Made by a program: the position numbers and the translations under genes
Notes under the pieces: model-generated
Databases searched by the model: none
Told to the model about the DNA's origin: nothing
What the model saw: only the letters and a program-made list of their open reading frames with translations
From: Channallabes apus
Taxonomy: Eukaryota; Chordata; Actinopteri; Siluriformes; Clariidae
Assembly: GCA_030522415.1 (NCBI GenBank)
Contig: CM060107.1
Span: forward strand, 55,006,104-55,070,103
Length of the DNA stretch: 64,000 nucleotides
Direction: 5' to 3'
In this document: piece by piece, positions 47,420 through 58,512 of the stretch
How the letters are laid out: each line of letters begins with the position of its first letter
How positions within the stretch are numbered: position 1 is the stretch's first letter

Positions 47420-47695
47420 TCAGCAATCGTTTGTAGTTTTTTTGCACTGGCCAATTCTGTATGCAACTTTGAATGAAGCCATTTGTGCTTTGCTGTCCAC
47501 TGATTCAGATTTTACCATGCGATTCTCCTGCTGTCTGTATTCTGCCAGCTTTCTTTCAAAGAAGTCGAGTGGCTTATTAATGTGTGTTGTCTCTAAGTGT
47601 CTTCCTAATTTGTTGGGTCTCATGCGGTCTGCTGCCAGCGATATAAGACACAAAACACACACAGGTCTCTCCTCTGCCCCCACCATCCCCACCAT
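47420..47695 (-). pseudogene. hAT transposase BED-finger fragment (ZBED5/SCAND3-like)
   Basis: The minus frame reads RPVCVLCLIS ... KLGRHLETTHINKPLDFFERKLAEYR, with the CxxC and HxxxxH zinc ligands of a BED finger, then a short helix region (MASFKVAYRIGQCKK). The N and C termini are missing. The same sequence, in part, is fused to tRNA-like units in the composite repeats. Confidence 0.8.
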
Positions 47696-47732
47696 GAAGC
47701 AAGTTAGGCTTCATTAGTGGTGGGCGATATAA

Positions 47733-48430
47733 CTAAAATCTTCTATCACAGTAGAAGCTATTTTCTACCTCGGTAACAATATATATATAATCACAATATA
47801 GCAATTTGTATCTGAAAATGCATAAATAAAAATTCAAACACAAAGAAACTGTTTTACATAATGTAATTTTATATAAACTGTGAATTGCTGAGGTTTGCCG
47901 CATTTTTTTTTTACTTTGGCCATATTCGTTTGGATGTTTGGATTTCAGATGATAGAAGAGGTTTGACGTGTTTCCACCACTTGTTAAAACAGTGAACTTG
48001 CGTACCTTGCAAAGCAAATTCAAAAATTCTATTTAATTCAAACCTTAAAATAAAAGACTATGAATAGGAAATAAATATGAAAAATAAAATAGGGGGTAAA
48101 TTTAACTAGGAAAGAATAAAATAAAATATAAAAACTAAAGTTAAAATAAAATAACTGTACAACAATACACAATATAGAAAATATATGAAGAATATGTGAA
48201 CAATAAGAGCAGCTGTACGAGTAGGAAAAGAATGGTAATGTCCAGGGTTGTGCAATCCACATGTTTAAAGTGGATCACGTTCATCTCATTCGTATCACTT
48301 TTCTTATACCCAAACCAATTCCACACCACAGACGAGGCAGCTTTTTTCTTTACAATCTCCTCTTTGTTGGTTTTGTCACATATAAGCAAGCTCACTGCTC
48401 GTCTTCTTCCATTGTCGAAGTGTATGTGAA
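47733..48430 (-). pseudogene. Second, different BED-finger remnant (ZBED-like hAT)
   Basis: The minus strand has SSVVWNWFGYKKSDTNEMNVI near 48270-48340 and, about 250 bases further, LTSGGNTSNLFYHLKSKHPNEYG (47900-47990). These are the two halves of one BED finger typical of another hAT family. They are separated by AT-rich sequence and broken frames. 'Tagtggtgggcgatata' at 47714 resembles that family's terminus, so this is a hAT nested in the hAT. Confidence 0.7.
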
Positions 48431-49044
48431 GCCAAACACATCAAAAGTGGGACGAAACCGCGGCACCCGATTGAACCAAATATCTGCGCAAATACAGCGC
48501 AGCGCGACTATCTGAATAGCGCAGTGATGATCTGGTTTATTTGCGCAGCCCGGTGGATCGCGCAGCGCCGCTCGAATGCGACCCACTATGTTTTTATTTA
48601 CAAACTATTTAAAATGTCAGGAATTGTTTATTATTGTTTCCGCCTTGCCATGCCTGGTTTGTATGTGCGCATCCCAGAAAATGTATTTTGATGGTCGGCG
48701 CGGTATATTTCTGTCAGAGTCGCGCAGCGCTGCCCAGTGGCTCGCGCAGGTTTGTGATTCGAGCAGCGCTGCTGAAGTTGGCCCGAAGTTATTGTTCCAC
48801 TATGGTTCCACTTTTTCTCCCGGCCCACAACTGATGTTATTTTAAATTTACTTGTATTAATGATCCATTTATTTGTGTGTGATTGTTTAGTTTTGAACGT
48901 ACGCTCTTCATTATCAATAAAGAAAAGCATGAATTAGAATAGGTACTTTCCTGTTTTTCCTCCCGTTCATTGCGCCCCACCTGTCATGTCTGTATTCCCC
49001 ACTAGTGGGGCGCGCCCCACAGTTTGAGAACCACTGCTATACAG

Positions 49045-50120
49045 TAAGGCCAGGTAAAAACAGTGCTCGAACATGATGCCCCCCTCCCCCCACCCCGTGT
49101 TGTCTGGTCTAGAACGTCCCTGCCTCTGACCGTCTTTTGTCTTGTAAATGAGTATTCTCACTCACCTTCCAATCCCCCCAGCGCACACACTCTGTTTGTA
49201 CTGTAAACTGTACTGTAACTGTGTTTGCTAGGGCACTTGGTTATACACAGTACTTTAATGTATGGAACACTTACTTAACTTACTGGTTTGGTTTAAATAT
49301 CGCTTATTACCTTATTCAACAAAATAAATTCATTATTAACGTATTGAAGTATTTTAGTTAAGGACAAAAACTGTGCTTGTGTTTAGAACTGCTGAACAGC
49401 CGAAAACACACACACACCCATCCCCCCGCCAAAAACACACACGCACACACAGAGCAATTAACACCATGTCCTACTCAGGAGTGGAAGGTGAGAAACCTCA
49501 ATGGAGAATACCAAGTTTGTCGTTGCTCTTTTGGAGTTCTTAAAACCCAAAACATTTATTTATACTGAGAAAAAATTATTATGGGTCACAATCACAAACA
49601 CAAATACATATAATCAAGTGTTTAACTGGTTTCATTTGTTTCTATGATCAATAATTATTATTATTATTTTCAGCCCAACTCTTTGACTATTTAAAACAAA
49701 GTTGTGTCCCATTTTTTGCCCATTGAAGTTGTTGGTTCAACTAAACAATTTTTAAATACCCAAACAATCCCCCAAAATTAAAACACGCAAAACATGACTT
49801 TAACAATTCAATTTATTCTTCCAAAACTAGTCAAAGTTAAAACAGTAATTTATATAAAACAGATGAATACATGTTGTCTTTTTGCTTAAAGTTCATTAAA
49901 CAACCCGGATACACCAGCTGCTTATAAGTCTCTATCTATAGTCCTTTTACATTAAAATAAAAAATTTTCAAATATCAAAACTATTACATATTTGTTATTA
50001 ATAATGTTATTACTTAACAGTTTAAGTCTTTGTTTCCCCCAAAGTACTGTATCAGACATTTTGCAGTTCTATGTTCAGAATATACAGTAGACCTGATCAA
50101 ACATCATTCTAAAGCTGTCG
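49045..50120. repeat. Family E flank and AT-rich sequence, no gene
   Basis: Bases 49045-49560 match 55340-55900 (for example 'tgcctctgaccgtcttttgt'). The remainder is AT-rich without coding signals. Confidence 0.6.
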
Positions 50121-50129
50121 GACTGTGAC

Positions 50130-50241
50130 GTCATCGCTACCGCAGATCAGTTCATCAACTTGTAATATATACATTTTAGGAATATATTAACATGTGCAGA
50201 CATTTAAGGGTGCGCTGCCCTCTCTTGCCCCTGCGTAGAGC

Positions 50242-50335
<94 letters not shown>

Positions 50336-51430
50336 TATATAAGTACACATTTGGAATCTGCATCTACATTTTCTGTTACAAGTATAGAATTAGGTTCAGC
50401 TGAGACTCATGATCAATGGTGTTAGGGTACTTATGTAGTGATAATTAGTTTCAGCCAGATCATTAAAACTAACAATGGACTATGACACTCTTGAGAGGGG
50501 ATATGAAGGTGTTATTCATTTATTTATTCTCTACAAGAGTGCGAACAACAGTACAGACCAAACTATAACTCTCTCTTACTACTATAAAAATTCTAGACAT
50601 AAACAAACAAAATACAGCTTTTTTTCCTCAGAGGTAAACGGAAAAGTGAAGTTGTTCAGCTGTTCACTGTCACTGCAGCTTCTTCAAAGTCTTCCCACTC
50701 CGTGACCACTGAAATCCGACACGACACCACGTTAGGCTGCGTCTTGACTCATTTGTATACCGATGGTGATTGGATGTTTCCCGAGGGCTCAGGGGAGTGT
50801 GTGTGTCTGTGTGTCTATGTGTGTGTGTCATTGTTTTAGCGATAGTTTCAAGGAAGCGAGTTCAGAACTAATCTAACCAAACCAAAAAAAAAAAAACATC
50901 CGAAGCTTCAAATAGAATGAACGAACTAATGAAATTGATATATATGTAATTGATATACTGTATACACAGACGTGTGTGTGTCATTTTAATTCAAATGAAC
51001 ATTTTAATGCTTTCTGATACACTTATCAACTTATCCACATAAACTTATCAACACATACTCTCCGTGCACGCACATACAATCTCTAAAAAAGTAAAATTAA
51101 TAACATACATATACAAATAAACAAAAATATAAACGTCTATGTATATTGAAGTTTACGGTGAACGCAGAGTCGGCTAAGCACATGTGATGACGCGCGCGCC
51201 CTCACCTCTTGTTACGACTGCCTATTTGGCCAAAAAATTATTGAACGATATGCCTGGTCCTGGAAAGAGACAATAAATATATATATTTTTTTATACATTT
51301 ATTGCATTGTTTGTTGTTTACAGTCAAGCCATCAACATACAATAAAATGTAAACATGAGATCTAAACTAAAAACTGTGCTCCCTGTGCTGGTGCTGGCAA
51401 TATCATCTCTTTGTTGTGCTGTCTCCGGCT
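50130..51430. repeat. Recurrent repeat family E, copy 3
   Basis: Contains (CA)n and about 15-16 TCTA units (50244-50337), the 'gagaggggatatgaagg' block and the sequence around 'atgcctggtcctggaaagag' (51251). A deletion relative to copy 1 removes 24003-24170. The plus frame 51355-51546 is not a recognised protein. Confidence 0.75.
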
Positions 51431-52848
51431 CCCTCCCTGGTCCTGAACCGTACCATACATACCAGATCAAGAACTTGAAGATGAAGATTATATCTCTGGT
51501 CTTCTCTCTGACGGGTTCCTCCCTAGTTTCTGATGATCTCAATTAGTTTGTAGTGTTGCTTGTCCAAGGAAACCAGTAATCTTGCTTGAAGTGGAGCAGA
51601 TATAATTCTCAGAAACTCATTACTGATCTTTAAAAAAAAAAAAAAAAAAAAAGGTAAAAACAAAAATTGGACTGGCTCAAGTTCTTATGTTAGCAAATCT
51701 TAATTACAGTGTGTATAAAGTATAGAAAGCAGTACACTACAAACAGCACTCACTCCAAATTAGCTTGTTCTATGTTTACGTCACTTTCCTATTAATTTTT
51801 ACATCGTTAACCAACGGTACTTAAATATAATTATTTTCTTCGGCGCCGCTGACTTACTGTATAAACTCCGGTGTTTTTGAAAATCACCACGTTAGTTAGC
51901 TAATACTAATGCAGGTAATATAGGTGGTTTTAGCTACAGTAGCAAACACGGACACAAAACTCAATCTACAAAGTAGTTGTTCCTGACATAAATCATGAAT
52001 TTGCTCATAGAAGAGATACATTTAACATAGAAATGACATGAGTTTGCTTTCTTACCTGGTTTAAATGAGTTTTCTTTGAGAATCTCCACCCGCATGTGAT
52101 TCAGTCCGTGAAAATGCTGCGTCATGAGGTCATGAGACACGGTTTGAAGCAGAAATGTCCTTTGTGAATGGATTAGATTTAAGTTTAATCAGGGGCTTTA
52201 ACTAACAGTAACTGAAAAACAGGTTCTGATATCCTTCCTTACTTGTTTCAACGTCATGCTCCGGTTTGAGGCGGAAATAAAATTATACCGGCAAAACTAT
52301 GGTCTAAAGACTGCGCATGCGCAAATCACACTCAACCTAATAAGAGTACCTTGATCAAAATGAAATATTTCACTTTGGTTTCCTGCTGTAAACAGCATTA
52401 TACTAAAAAAAAAAAAAATAAATAAATATTCACCCATAAGCATAAATTAGACACTTCAGTTAAAAAGAGCAAATAATTTTTTTTACTAATGGAATGAAAA
52501 AAAAAAACACATTAAACTAGGTTTACTTTTTTCAGTGGATCCCTCAATAATTTCTGTCTCCTTTGCCTGTGTTTGATAACGTGAAGCACATATACACTCA
52601 TTCATCATGAAAGATCTATTATAAAACAAAATAAAATTCATGTTCGCTTCAGCACTGTTCATCCGCGTCCTTACATTCATTGTTGTACTTGGTACAAGTC
52701 CTTCCATGCGCCATCTGGCGGATATTCAGTGAAGCGCAACACATTTATTTAAAATTCCCGAATGTTGCCTCCGGCAAGACGCGGCACGCCGCGCGCTAAA
52801 TTGCGGCATCCCGCGGGAAAACACGCAGGGTTTTAAGGGCGACATCTG
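51431..52848. other. Right part of the 12-kb insertion, no gene seen
   Basis: AT-rich, with NRF1-like TGCGCATGCGC at 52312-52322. A block 'gcgccatctggcgg' at 52709-52722 resembles the end of the composite repeats. GC-rich terminal sequence starts about 52765. Confidence 0.5.
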
Positions 52849-53930
52849 TAAAGGCGGTACAACAATGGCCGGAACCCCAGTCAGTTAAGGCGCTACAGAG
52901 CTTTCTTGGGTTCGTCAATTTCTATCGGCGCTTTATTAGGGGCTTCAGTACAGTGGCAGCACCGCTCACCGAGTTATTAAAGGGGAAACCACAACATCTA
53001 TGTGCGTTCTCGCTGGAAACGCGCATGGCTTTCCAGCGCCTGAAACAACCTTTCACCTCCACGCCTATTTTAAAACTACCAGACCCAGAGAAGCCCTTTT
53101 TAGTTGAGGTCGATGCGTCGGAGGTGGGGCTGGGAGCAGTGCTGTCACAGCGCCACGGCCAGCCCGAAAAGCTCTACCCCTGCACTTTTTTCTCACGGAA
53201 ACTGACACCTGCCGAGTGCAACTATGATATCGGAAATCGCGAACTGCTTGCAGTAAAAACTGCGTTAGAGGAGTGGAGGCATTGGTTGGAGGGAGCTAAA
53301 CACCCCTTTGTCGTACTGACAGATCACCGGAATCTGGAGTACCTCCAACAGGCCAAAAGACTAAACTCTCATCAAGAGTTTCTCACTTGCTTTCATTTTG
53401 TTATTACGTATCGCCCCAGTTCTAAGAATAAAAAAGCATATGCGTTATCCAGCTGTTTTCCGGCGCTGGATCTAAATCCAGATCACGAAACAATACTGCC
53501 CACATCACTCGTGGTGGCTCCGGTAGTGTGGGATCTCGACTCGGAGATAGCCCAGGCGGAATGGTCCCAGCCCGTGCCGCGGGGTTGTCCCCCGAGCCGA
53601 ACCTACGTGCCTGAGTAATTAAGTGAGCGAGTGACAATCGAGGCCCACACCAATGTTTCTTCTGCTTTAAGAACATTTCAGATCCTAGAACCAATGTTCT
53701 GGTGGCCAAACATGCGGAAAGCCGTGAAAACAGTAGTTTCGTCTTGTGCTGTATGTGCAACAACTAAAACCCCTCGATGTTTGCCAATTGGTAAATTAAT
53801 GCCCTTACCCACACCCAACAGACGGTGGTCTCACATCGCAGTAGACTTTGTGACGGATCTGCCAGTGTCATCGGCACATGTGGCTTTGTTTTTGTCATTG
53901 TTGGTTCTGAAGTCCGTACAGCCTCCGTAG
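52849..53930 (+). pseudogene. Gypsy element 2, 3' part: RT end, RNase H, integrase start
   Basis: Continues the pol register exactly after the insertion: [20 protein letters not shown] (RT connection), then RNase H with [27 protein letters not shown] and LTDHRNL (52953-53618). A stop at 53616-53618 ends the frame. The next frame (53631-53930) carries the integrase zinc region (CAVCATTK) and the first catalytic Asp (HIAVDFVTDLP), where the element is cut off. The rest of integrase and the 3' LTR are absent. Confidence 0.92.
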
Positions 53931-53939
53931 AGTCTTTGA

Positions 53940-54350
53940 CTATGTTTTAAATCATATTATGTGGAGGGCTATCTATGTAGATATTAGAGACAGAATGTTT
54001 TGTTACATCAGGAACTTTTTATTAGGCAGAAATATAAAAAAAATAGGAAGATGTTATTCAAGGAATTTTGTGTTGAAAAATGGAATGTTGCAAGTCAGAA
54101 TAGTAAGTCCTTAATTATTTTCAATTATGATAAGTGATATGTTCATGGAGGTAGAGAATGTGATAGGATGTTCTCTGTTTGCAGATGATGGAGGGATCTG
54201 GAAGAGAAGTAAGAATCTAAACTTTACAGGGGAAAAGGTGCTGGAAGCAATTACAAAAATAGAGGAACTGTCATATAAATGAACATTTAAATTCTCAGTT
54301 GAGAAAACAAAAACAATGTTTTTCATAGGGAGCCATGAGGAACCAGCCCC
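53940..54350 (+). pseudogene. LINE reverse transcriptase fragment
   Basis: Broken plus-strand frame with a VRDRMFCYIRNFL-like region, FADDG (about 54178-54192, the catalytic motif), IWKRSK and FKFSVEKTKTMFF. This order belongs to a fish LINE RT. The endonuclease and ends are missing. Confidence 0.65.
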
Positions 54351-54850
54351 ACCATGAGCACCTGCATACTCCAGTTCCATGATCCACCCAGCTGATTGCA
54401 TTCCACTGCCTCATTCTCCAGTCAGCACATCTGAGCATAATGAACTTATTATATTTATATGTACAACTCCAATTTTTCAGCGCTCTTTTGTGTCTTGCCA
54501 TCTCATTTTCGCTGTTGCCCTCTTTTTAAGAACCACGTTTTTTTCCTCACGTCATGGATCTTTCGCCAACTTGTATTATCTCAGTATTGACTTGCTTTTT
54601 GACCATGAGCCTGAATCATGAACTTTCCCTCTACTCTCCGGCTTCGACCTCGGCCTGTTTCCTTACTATGAGTAATCCACGCACATCAGCATCACCTGCA
54701 AGCCTGCTCAAGCCTACAGTGGGAGCCACGTCAAACAGCCGCCGGGAGCATGATAGATCCATGACGGAATCATGAGGGCACCATGCATGCTCCGTGCACG
54801 GAATGTGATCCCCCGCAGTTGACGCATTTGACAGATCATAATATGTTATT
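54351..54850. other. Possible LTR fragment, no gene
   Basis: Pyrimidine-rich sequence resembling an LTR U5/gag leader, without terminal repeats or target duplication that I can see. Confidence 0.25.
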
Positions 54851-55960
54851 TATATATATATATACACACACAGTATAAAACATTAGGTCCTGCCCTTAAT
54901 TAATTCATATTATAATTACTTTTACATAGTATAGTTACTGGACTGACATGACCAAAACTAGCTATTTCATTTAGCCTTTCTAAAATCAACCCATCTATCA
55001 TTTATAATCAGAAAACATAAAACATATTATGATCTGTTCAATAGCCCATCTGTTTTAATTTAGTTTGTATTTTTTATTAATCATTAAACAACCTTTCAGT
55101 TTTGTAAATATTTTAGTTATAGTGTATTAAGTCTTACTTTAACGTTTTTGAGAATTTGACCATCCAGCTTAGATAAATGTTATGTCATTGATTGATAAAA
55201 TCTGGATTAAGGATATTTTATTTTATTTATTTAATTTTTATTTTTTCGCTTCCCCCCTGAGAGACTGTCACCTTATTGTGGTAAGGGGGTTTGCGTGCCT
55301 CAACACAATTCAGCAAGGACAATACTGTTACTATAAGCCCATGGAAAAAACAGTGCTTGAACATGATGCCCCCTTCACATTTCTGACTCCCCCCCCCCAT
55401 GTGGTCTGGTCTAGAATGGCCCTGCCTCTGACCGTCTTTTGTCTTGTAAATGAGTATTCTCAGTCACCTTCCAATCCCCCCAGCGCACACACTCTTTGTT
55501 TGTTTGTACTGTAAACTGTTTGCTATGGCACTTGGTTATACACAGTACTTTAATGTATGGAACACTTACTTAACTTACTGGTTTGGTTTAAATATCACTT
55601 ATTACCTTATTCCGCAAAATTTATTAATTATTAACGTATTGAAGAATTTTAGTTAAGGACAAAAACAGACCCTGCGCTTGTGTTTAGATCTGCTGAACAG
55701 CCGTGTTCATAGGTTTAATCAATGATTTACAAGCGCGCGCGCTCCTGCATTTCTCCGTTGGCTTTAACATGCACACCCATCCCCCTGCCAAAAACAAACA
55801 CGCAGAGCAATTAACACCATGTCATGCTCAGTATTGTGAGTATTATCATGTCCACTCCTCCTAATTTTGTCGTTGCTCTTTTGGAGTTCTTAAAACCCAA
55901 AACATTTATTTATACTGAGAAAAAAATTTTATGGGTCACATAATCACAAACACAAATACA
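54851..55960. repeat. Recurrent repeat family E, copy 4
   Basis: Matches 46800-47217 and 49045-49590 but without the hAT, providing its empty site ('gttactataagcccatgg' near 55326). A short (TA)n lies at 54853-54864. No gene. Confidence 0.7.
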
Positions 55961-55961
55961 T

Positions 55962-57862
55962 ATGTATTCTATCCTATCTTCACTACATTGGCTCCCTGTG
56001 AAATTTCGCATTGATTTTAAAATACTACTCTTGACATATAAAGCATTAAATGGTCTCGCGTCGCAGTATCTGAACGAACTGCTAGTGTCTTACGATCCGC
56101 CATGCCTACTTCGGTCAAAGGATGCAGCCTGCTTTGTAACGCTTGGATTTTATTAACCGCTTGGTTACAAGAAAACGGATTCGGGAATCAAAATATGGGC
56201 TGTTAAACACTACTTCCGGTATTGAGTAATCGCGGCAGTACAAAATACGACGCGACACAAAACAGTTGTAATAAATTAAACCAAGTGTATTATACAAAGA
56301 CAAACAGATAAATAAACAAACAAGGTGCACCAAAACCAATATATACAAATATAATACAAATATAACGAGTGTGTGCGTGATGTATGCGGGTGTGAGAGTG
56401 TGTGTACGATAGTCCAGTGTCTGATTTATGGCAAAAGGTATGAAAATGGTGAGTTGGAGAGATGGTTCGATCTCACCAGATGACGATGGTAGGTCTGGGA
56501 GATCGAGAAACGGAAGGAGCTGGGTACTGAATGAAATTAACAACCGGTAATCCACAAACAGGCTCTCAGCTTCCAAAAACATACAGCGCGCTGTCATCAT
56601 CTCTCCGTGCCGGCTACCTTGCCGGTTCCGGCTTTATGCCGGCACACGTGACCCACGTCACTTCCGGGTTACCTTGCGTTGCGATCGCGCATGCGCGGGG
56701 GAACTTGCCCGGTGACCATCACTGTCAAAGGGGGAACAGAAACCGCTAGGGCACACCTTCGGCCACAGGTGAGCAGCATTAGCTCTACAACCATTTCCCT
56801 GTATATGAAAATGTCGCTTTTGTGTGGCTGCGCTGCAGCTTGTCAGTACCGCGTATTATGAAAACTACAGCTGGGGGCAGAGCTTTTTCTTACAAAGCCC
56901 CAAAATTATGGAATAGTCTTCCAAATAGTGTTCGGGACCTATTTATTTAGCCAAGCATTTTTATAAATAGATTTGCCTTAGGTAAAGGAGCAGATCTGGG
57001 GGACTCATGGACGTAGAGTATTATGGTGAACTGGTATGTTTAGATGCCATCTTCCTCACTCTCATTTGATCACTCAGGTTTGTTGACGGTGAGGTGATTT
57101 TTTGCTTTACATCTCAGGGAGCCCTCATGTTTGTGTTTCCTTCTGGCTCTCCCTTTTAGTTATGCTGTCATAGTTAGTCCTGCCAGAGTCCCTGCTTGCA
57201 CTCTACAGTAAATATGCATTCATATTATATATTATGTGACTGTGACCATACCTAACTGCAATCTCTCCTCTTCTTCTCTTCCTCCCCCTCTTTCTCTTTC
57301 CTCTCTCCCCCTGTCTCCCCCTTTCACTCTTTCTCTCTCTCTCTCTATGTCGAGCTACACATGTCATTACTGAGCTGCCAGTGATCCAGACTCCCTCTGC
57401 CCTCCGGACCTGCCTGATCCATCCTGGTGCCCCGTTTCTGGTTGGAGGTCTCGTCGCATGGATGCCCCGTGTGTCTCTTTGGGATGTGTCTGGTGTGTGG
57501 GGATGATTCTATCTACTTAGAAGATGGTTCTGGCCTCGACTGGTGTTGTCAGCTGTTTCTCTGAGCACTTGACAATTCGATAGTTCAGGACTGGAACTTT
57601 CTACAAGTCTATCTGAGTCTCCAATAACTACTGGACTCCATTTTACATCAACTATTATAACATCAATTAACATCAACTATTATAGCTAAACCTAACACTT
57701 AACACTGTATAAATGCAGATAATTTCCTGCTATCTGTTCCACCCTGGCTTGCTCACCAGGGACTATCTGAACATTTTGATTCATACACATTCACATTCCA
57801 TACAAACTTAAATAATTCTTTTGATTATATAAAGCTGTTTTGAGACAATGTCAATTGTTAAA
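55962..57862 (+). mobile_element. L2/Rex-type LINE, 5'-truncated and split by a solo LTR
   Basis: The coding end (LHWLPVKFRIDFKILLLTYKALNGLA) runs from 55962 to 56134. It resumes after the LTR at 56838 with the GGRAFSYKAPKLWNSLP segment to about 56950. A 3' UTR then ends near 57862 in 'gacaatgtcaattgttaa', just short of the usual tail. Same family as 14815-16548. Confidence 0.8.
56135..56837 (-). mobile_element. Solo LTR, 703 bp, inserted in a LINE
   Basis: Plus strand starts TGTAACGC and ends GCGCTGCA, with GCTT on both sides (56131-56134, 56838-56841) as a 4-bp target duplication. In minus orientation AATAAA lies about 20 bases before the end. Its last 387 bases (56451-56837) are nearly identical (one difference by eye) to 61420-61806 inside the BEL gag. 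The 161-aa minus frame 56115-56600 is LTR sequence, not a gene. Confidence 0.75.
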
Positions 57863-58512
57863 CACACTTCTCTCACAATAAAATGCAGGAGAGCCGCAAC
57901 ACTCTTGTCGCCGAATGATTAGTGCAATACGGACCTTATCAGTCAAATCAGATGGCGGAGGGGTGCCTCATCATCCGATATATTGTCCACAATAGATAGA
58001 CGAAGGAGTGGAGACTCACCCGTCAGCTATGTAGGAGGCCCAAAGGAGCGCGAAGGCCGACAGGCAGCAGCAGAGCAGAGTGGTGCAGGTAGCTAGCGAT
58101 GGGTAGCAATCCAGTCGGAGTATAATCCACAGTGAAATAACAACAGTAGAGTCATAAACAATAATCCAGCACAGTCAGGTGTCCAGGAAAGGAGATGTAG
58201 CAGGACGATCAATTAGAGTTATAATCCATAGGGAGATAACAACAGTAGGGCCATAAACAATCCAGATGTTGAGAGGAGGAGAGGAGAAAATGGACGGGAA
58301 GGAGAACGCGGCAAAACGTGGCAAAACTAAAACAGACACGTAAACGTTCGAACAAAACAACAAAAGCCGCACACAACGTACTCAACGTACTCAAACAGAG
58401 AAAACAAGCACAAACACGAGAAAACAAGCACGAGAAACATTCCAGCAAGAAGCGGCAGCCAAACGCGCACAGTGTACTCTCACAGGAACCGGAAGTGACG
58501 TCACATCACACC
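57863..58512. repeat. Unidentified inserted repeat
   Basis: Interrupts the LINE tail. It contains two copies, about 100 bases apart, of a block like 'ataatccacagtgaaataacaacagtag' (around 58120 and 58220). A basic ORF (58318-58551) runs into the Tc1 remnant and is not credible. Possibly a partial LTR. Confidence 0.35.

Larger units (their letters stand above)
47218..49036. mobile_element. hAT transposon with perfect 8-bp target duplication (internally deleted)
   Basis: The terminal inverted repeats are CAGTGGTTCTCAAACT and AGTTTGAGAACCACTG. CTATACAG is present on both sides (47210-47217, 49037-49044), the 8-bp duplication of hAT elements. Length is 1819 bp. The empty paralogous site is near 55330-55345. 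Two BED-finger fragments on the minus strand are annotated separately; no catalytic domain remains. It is non-autonomous. Confidence 0.95.
40860..52848. mobile_element. 11,989-bp insertion with inverted terminal repeats and TA duplication
   Basis: Starts CAGATGTCGCC and ends GGCGACATCTG. The inverted match continues to about 26 bases with two mismatches (both sides contain ttaaaa then cctgcgt). TA lies on each side (40858-40859, 52849-52850). Removing the insertion with one TA restores the Gypsy pol register (..GCCAAGGTA / AAGGCGGTAC..), so both boundaries are exact. The next bases on both sides are GC-rich. Inside are a possible small gene (41126-43401), a fold-back (41601-42580), family-E repeats, a hAT (47218-49036) and NRF1-like sites near both ends. 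TA and CAG ends fit a Tc1/mariner-type mechanism, but no transposase of its own was recognised. Part of the length is nested insertions, so the founding element was smaller. Confidence 0.85.

Noticed and set aside
56115..56600. 161-aa minus ORF
   Set aside because: Lies inside the solo LTR; part of it returns in the LTR fragment in the BEL gag and it has no family resemblance.
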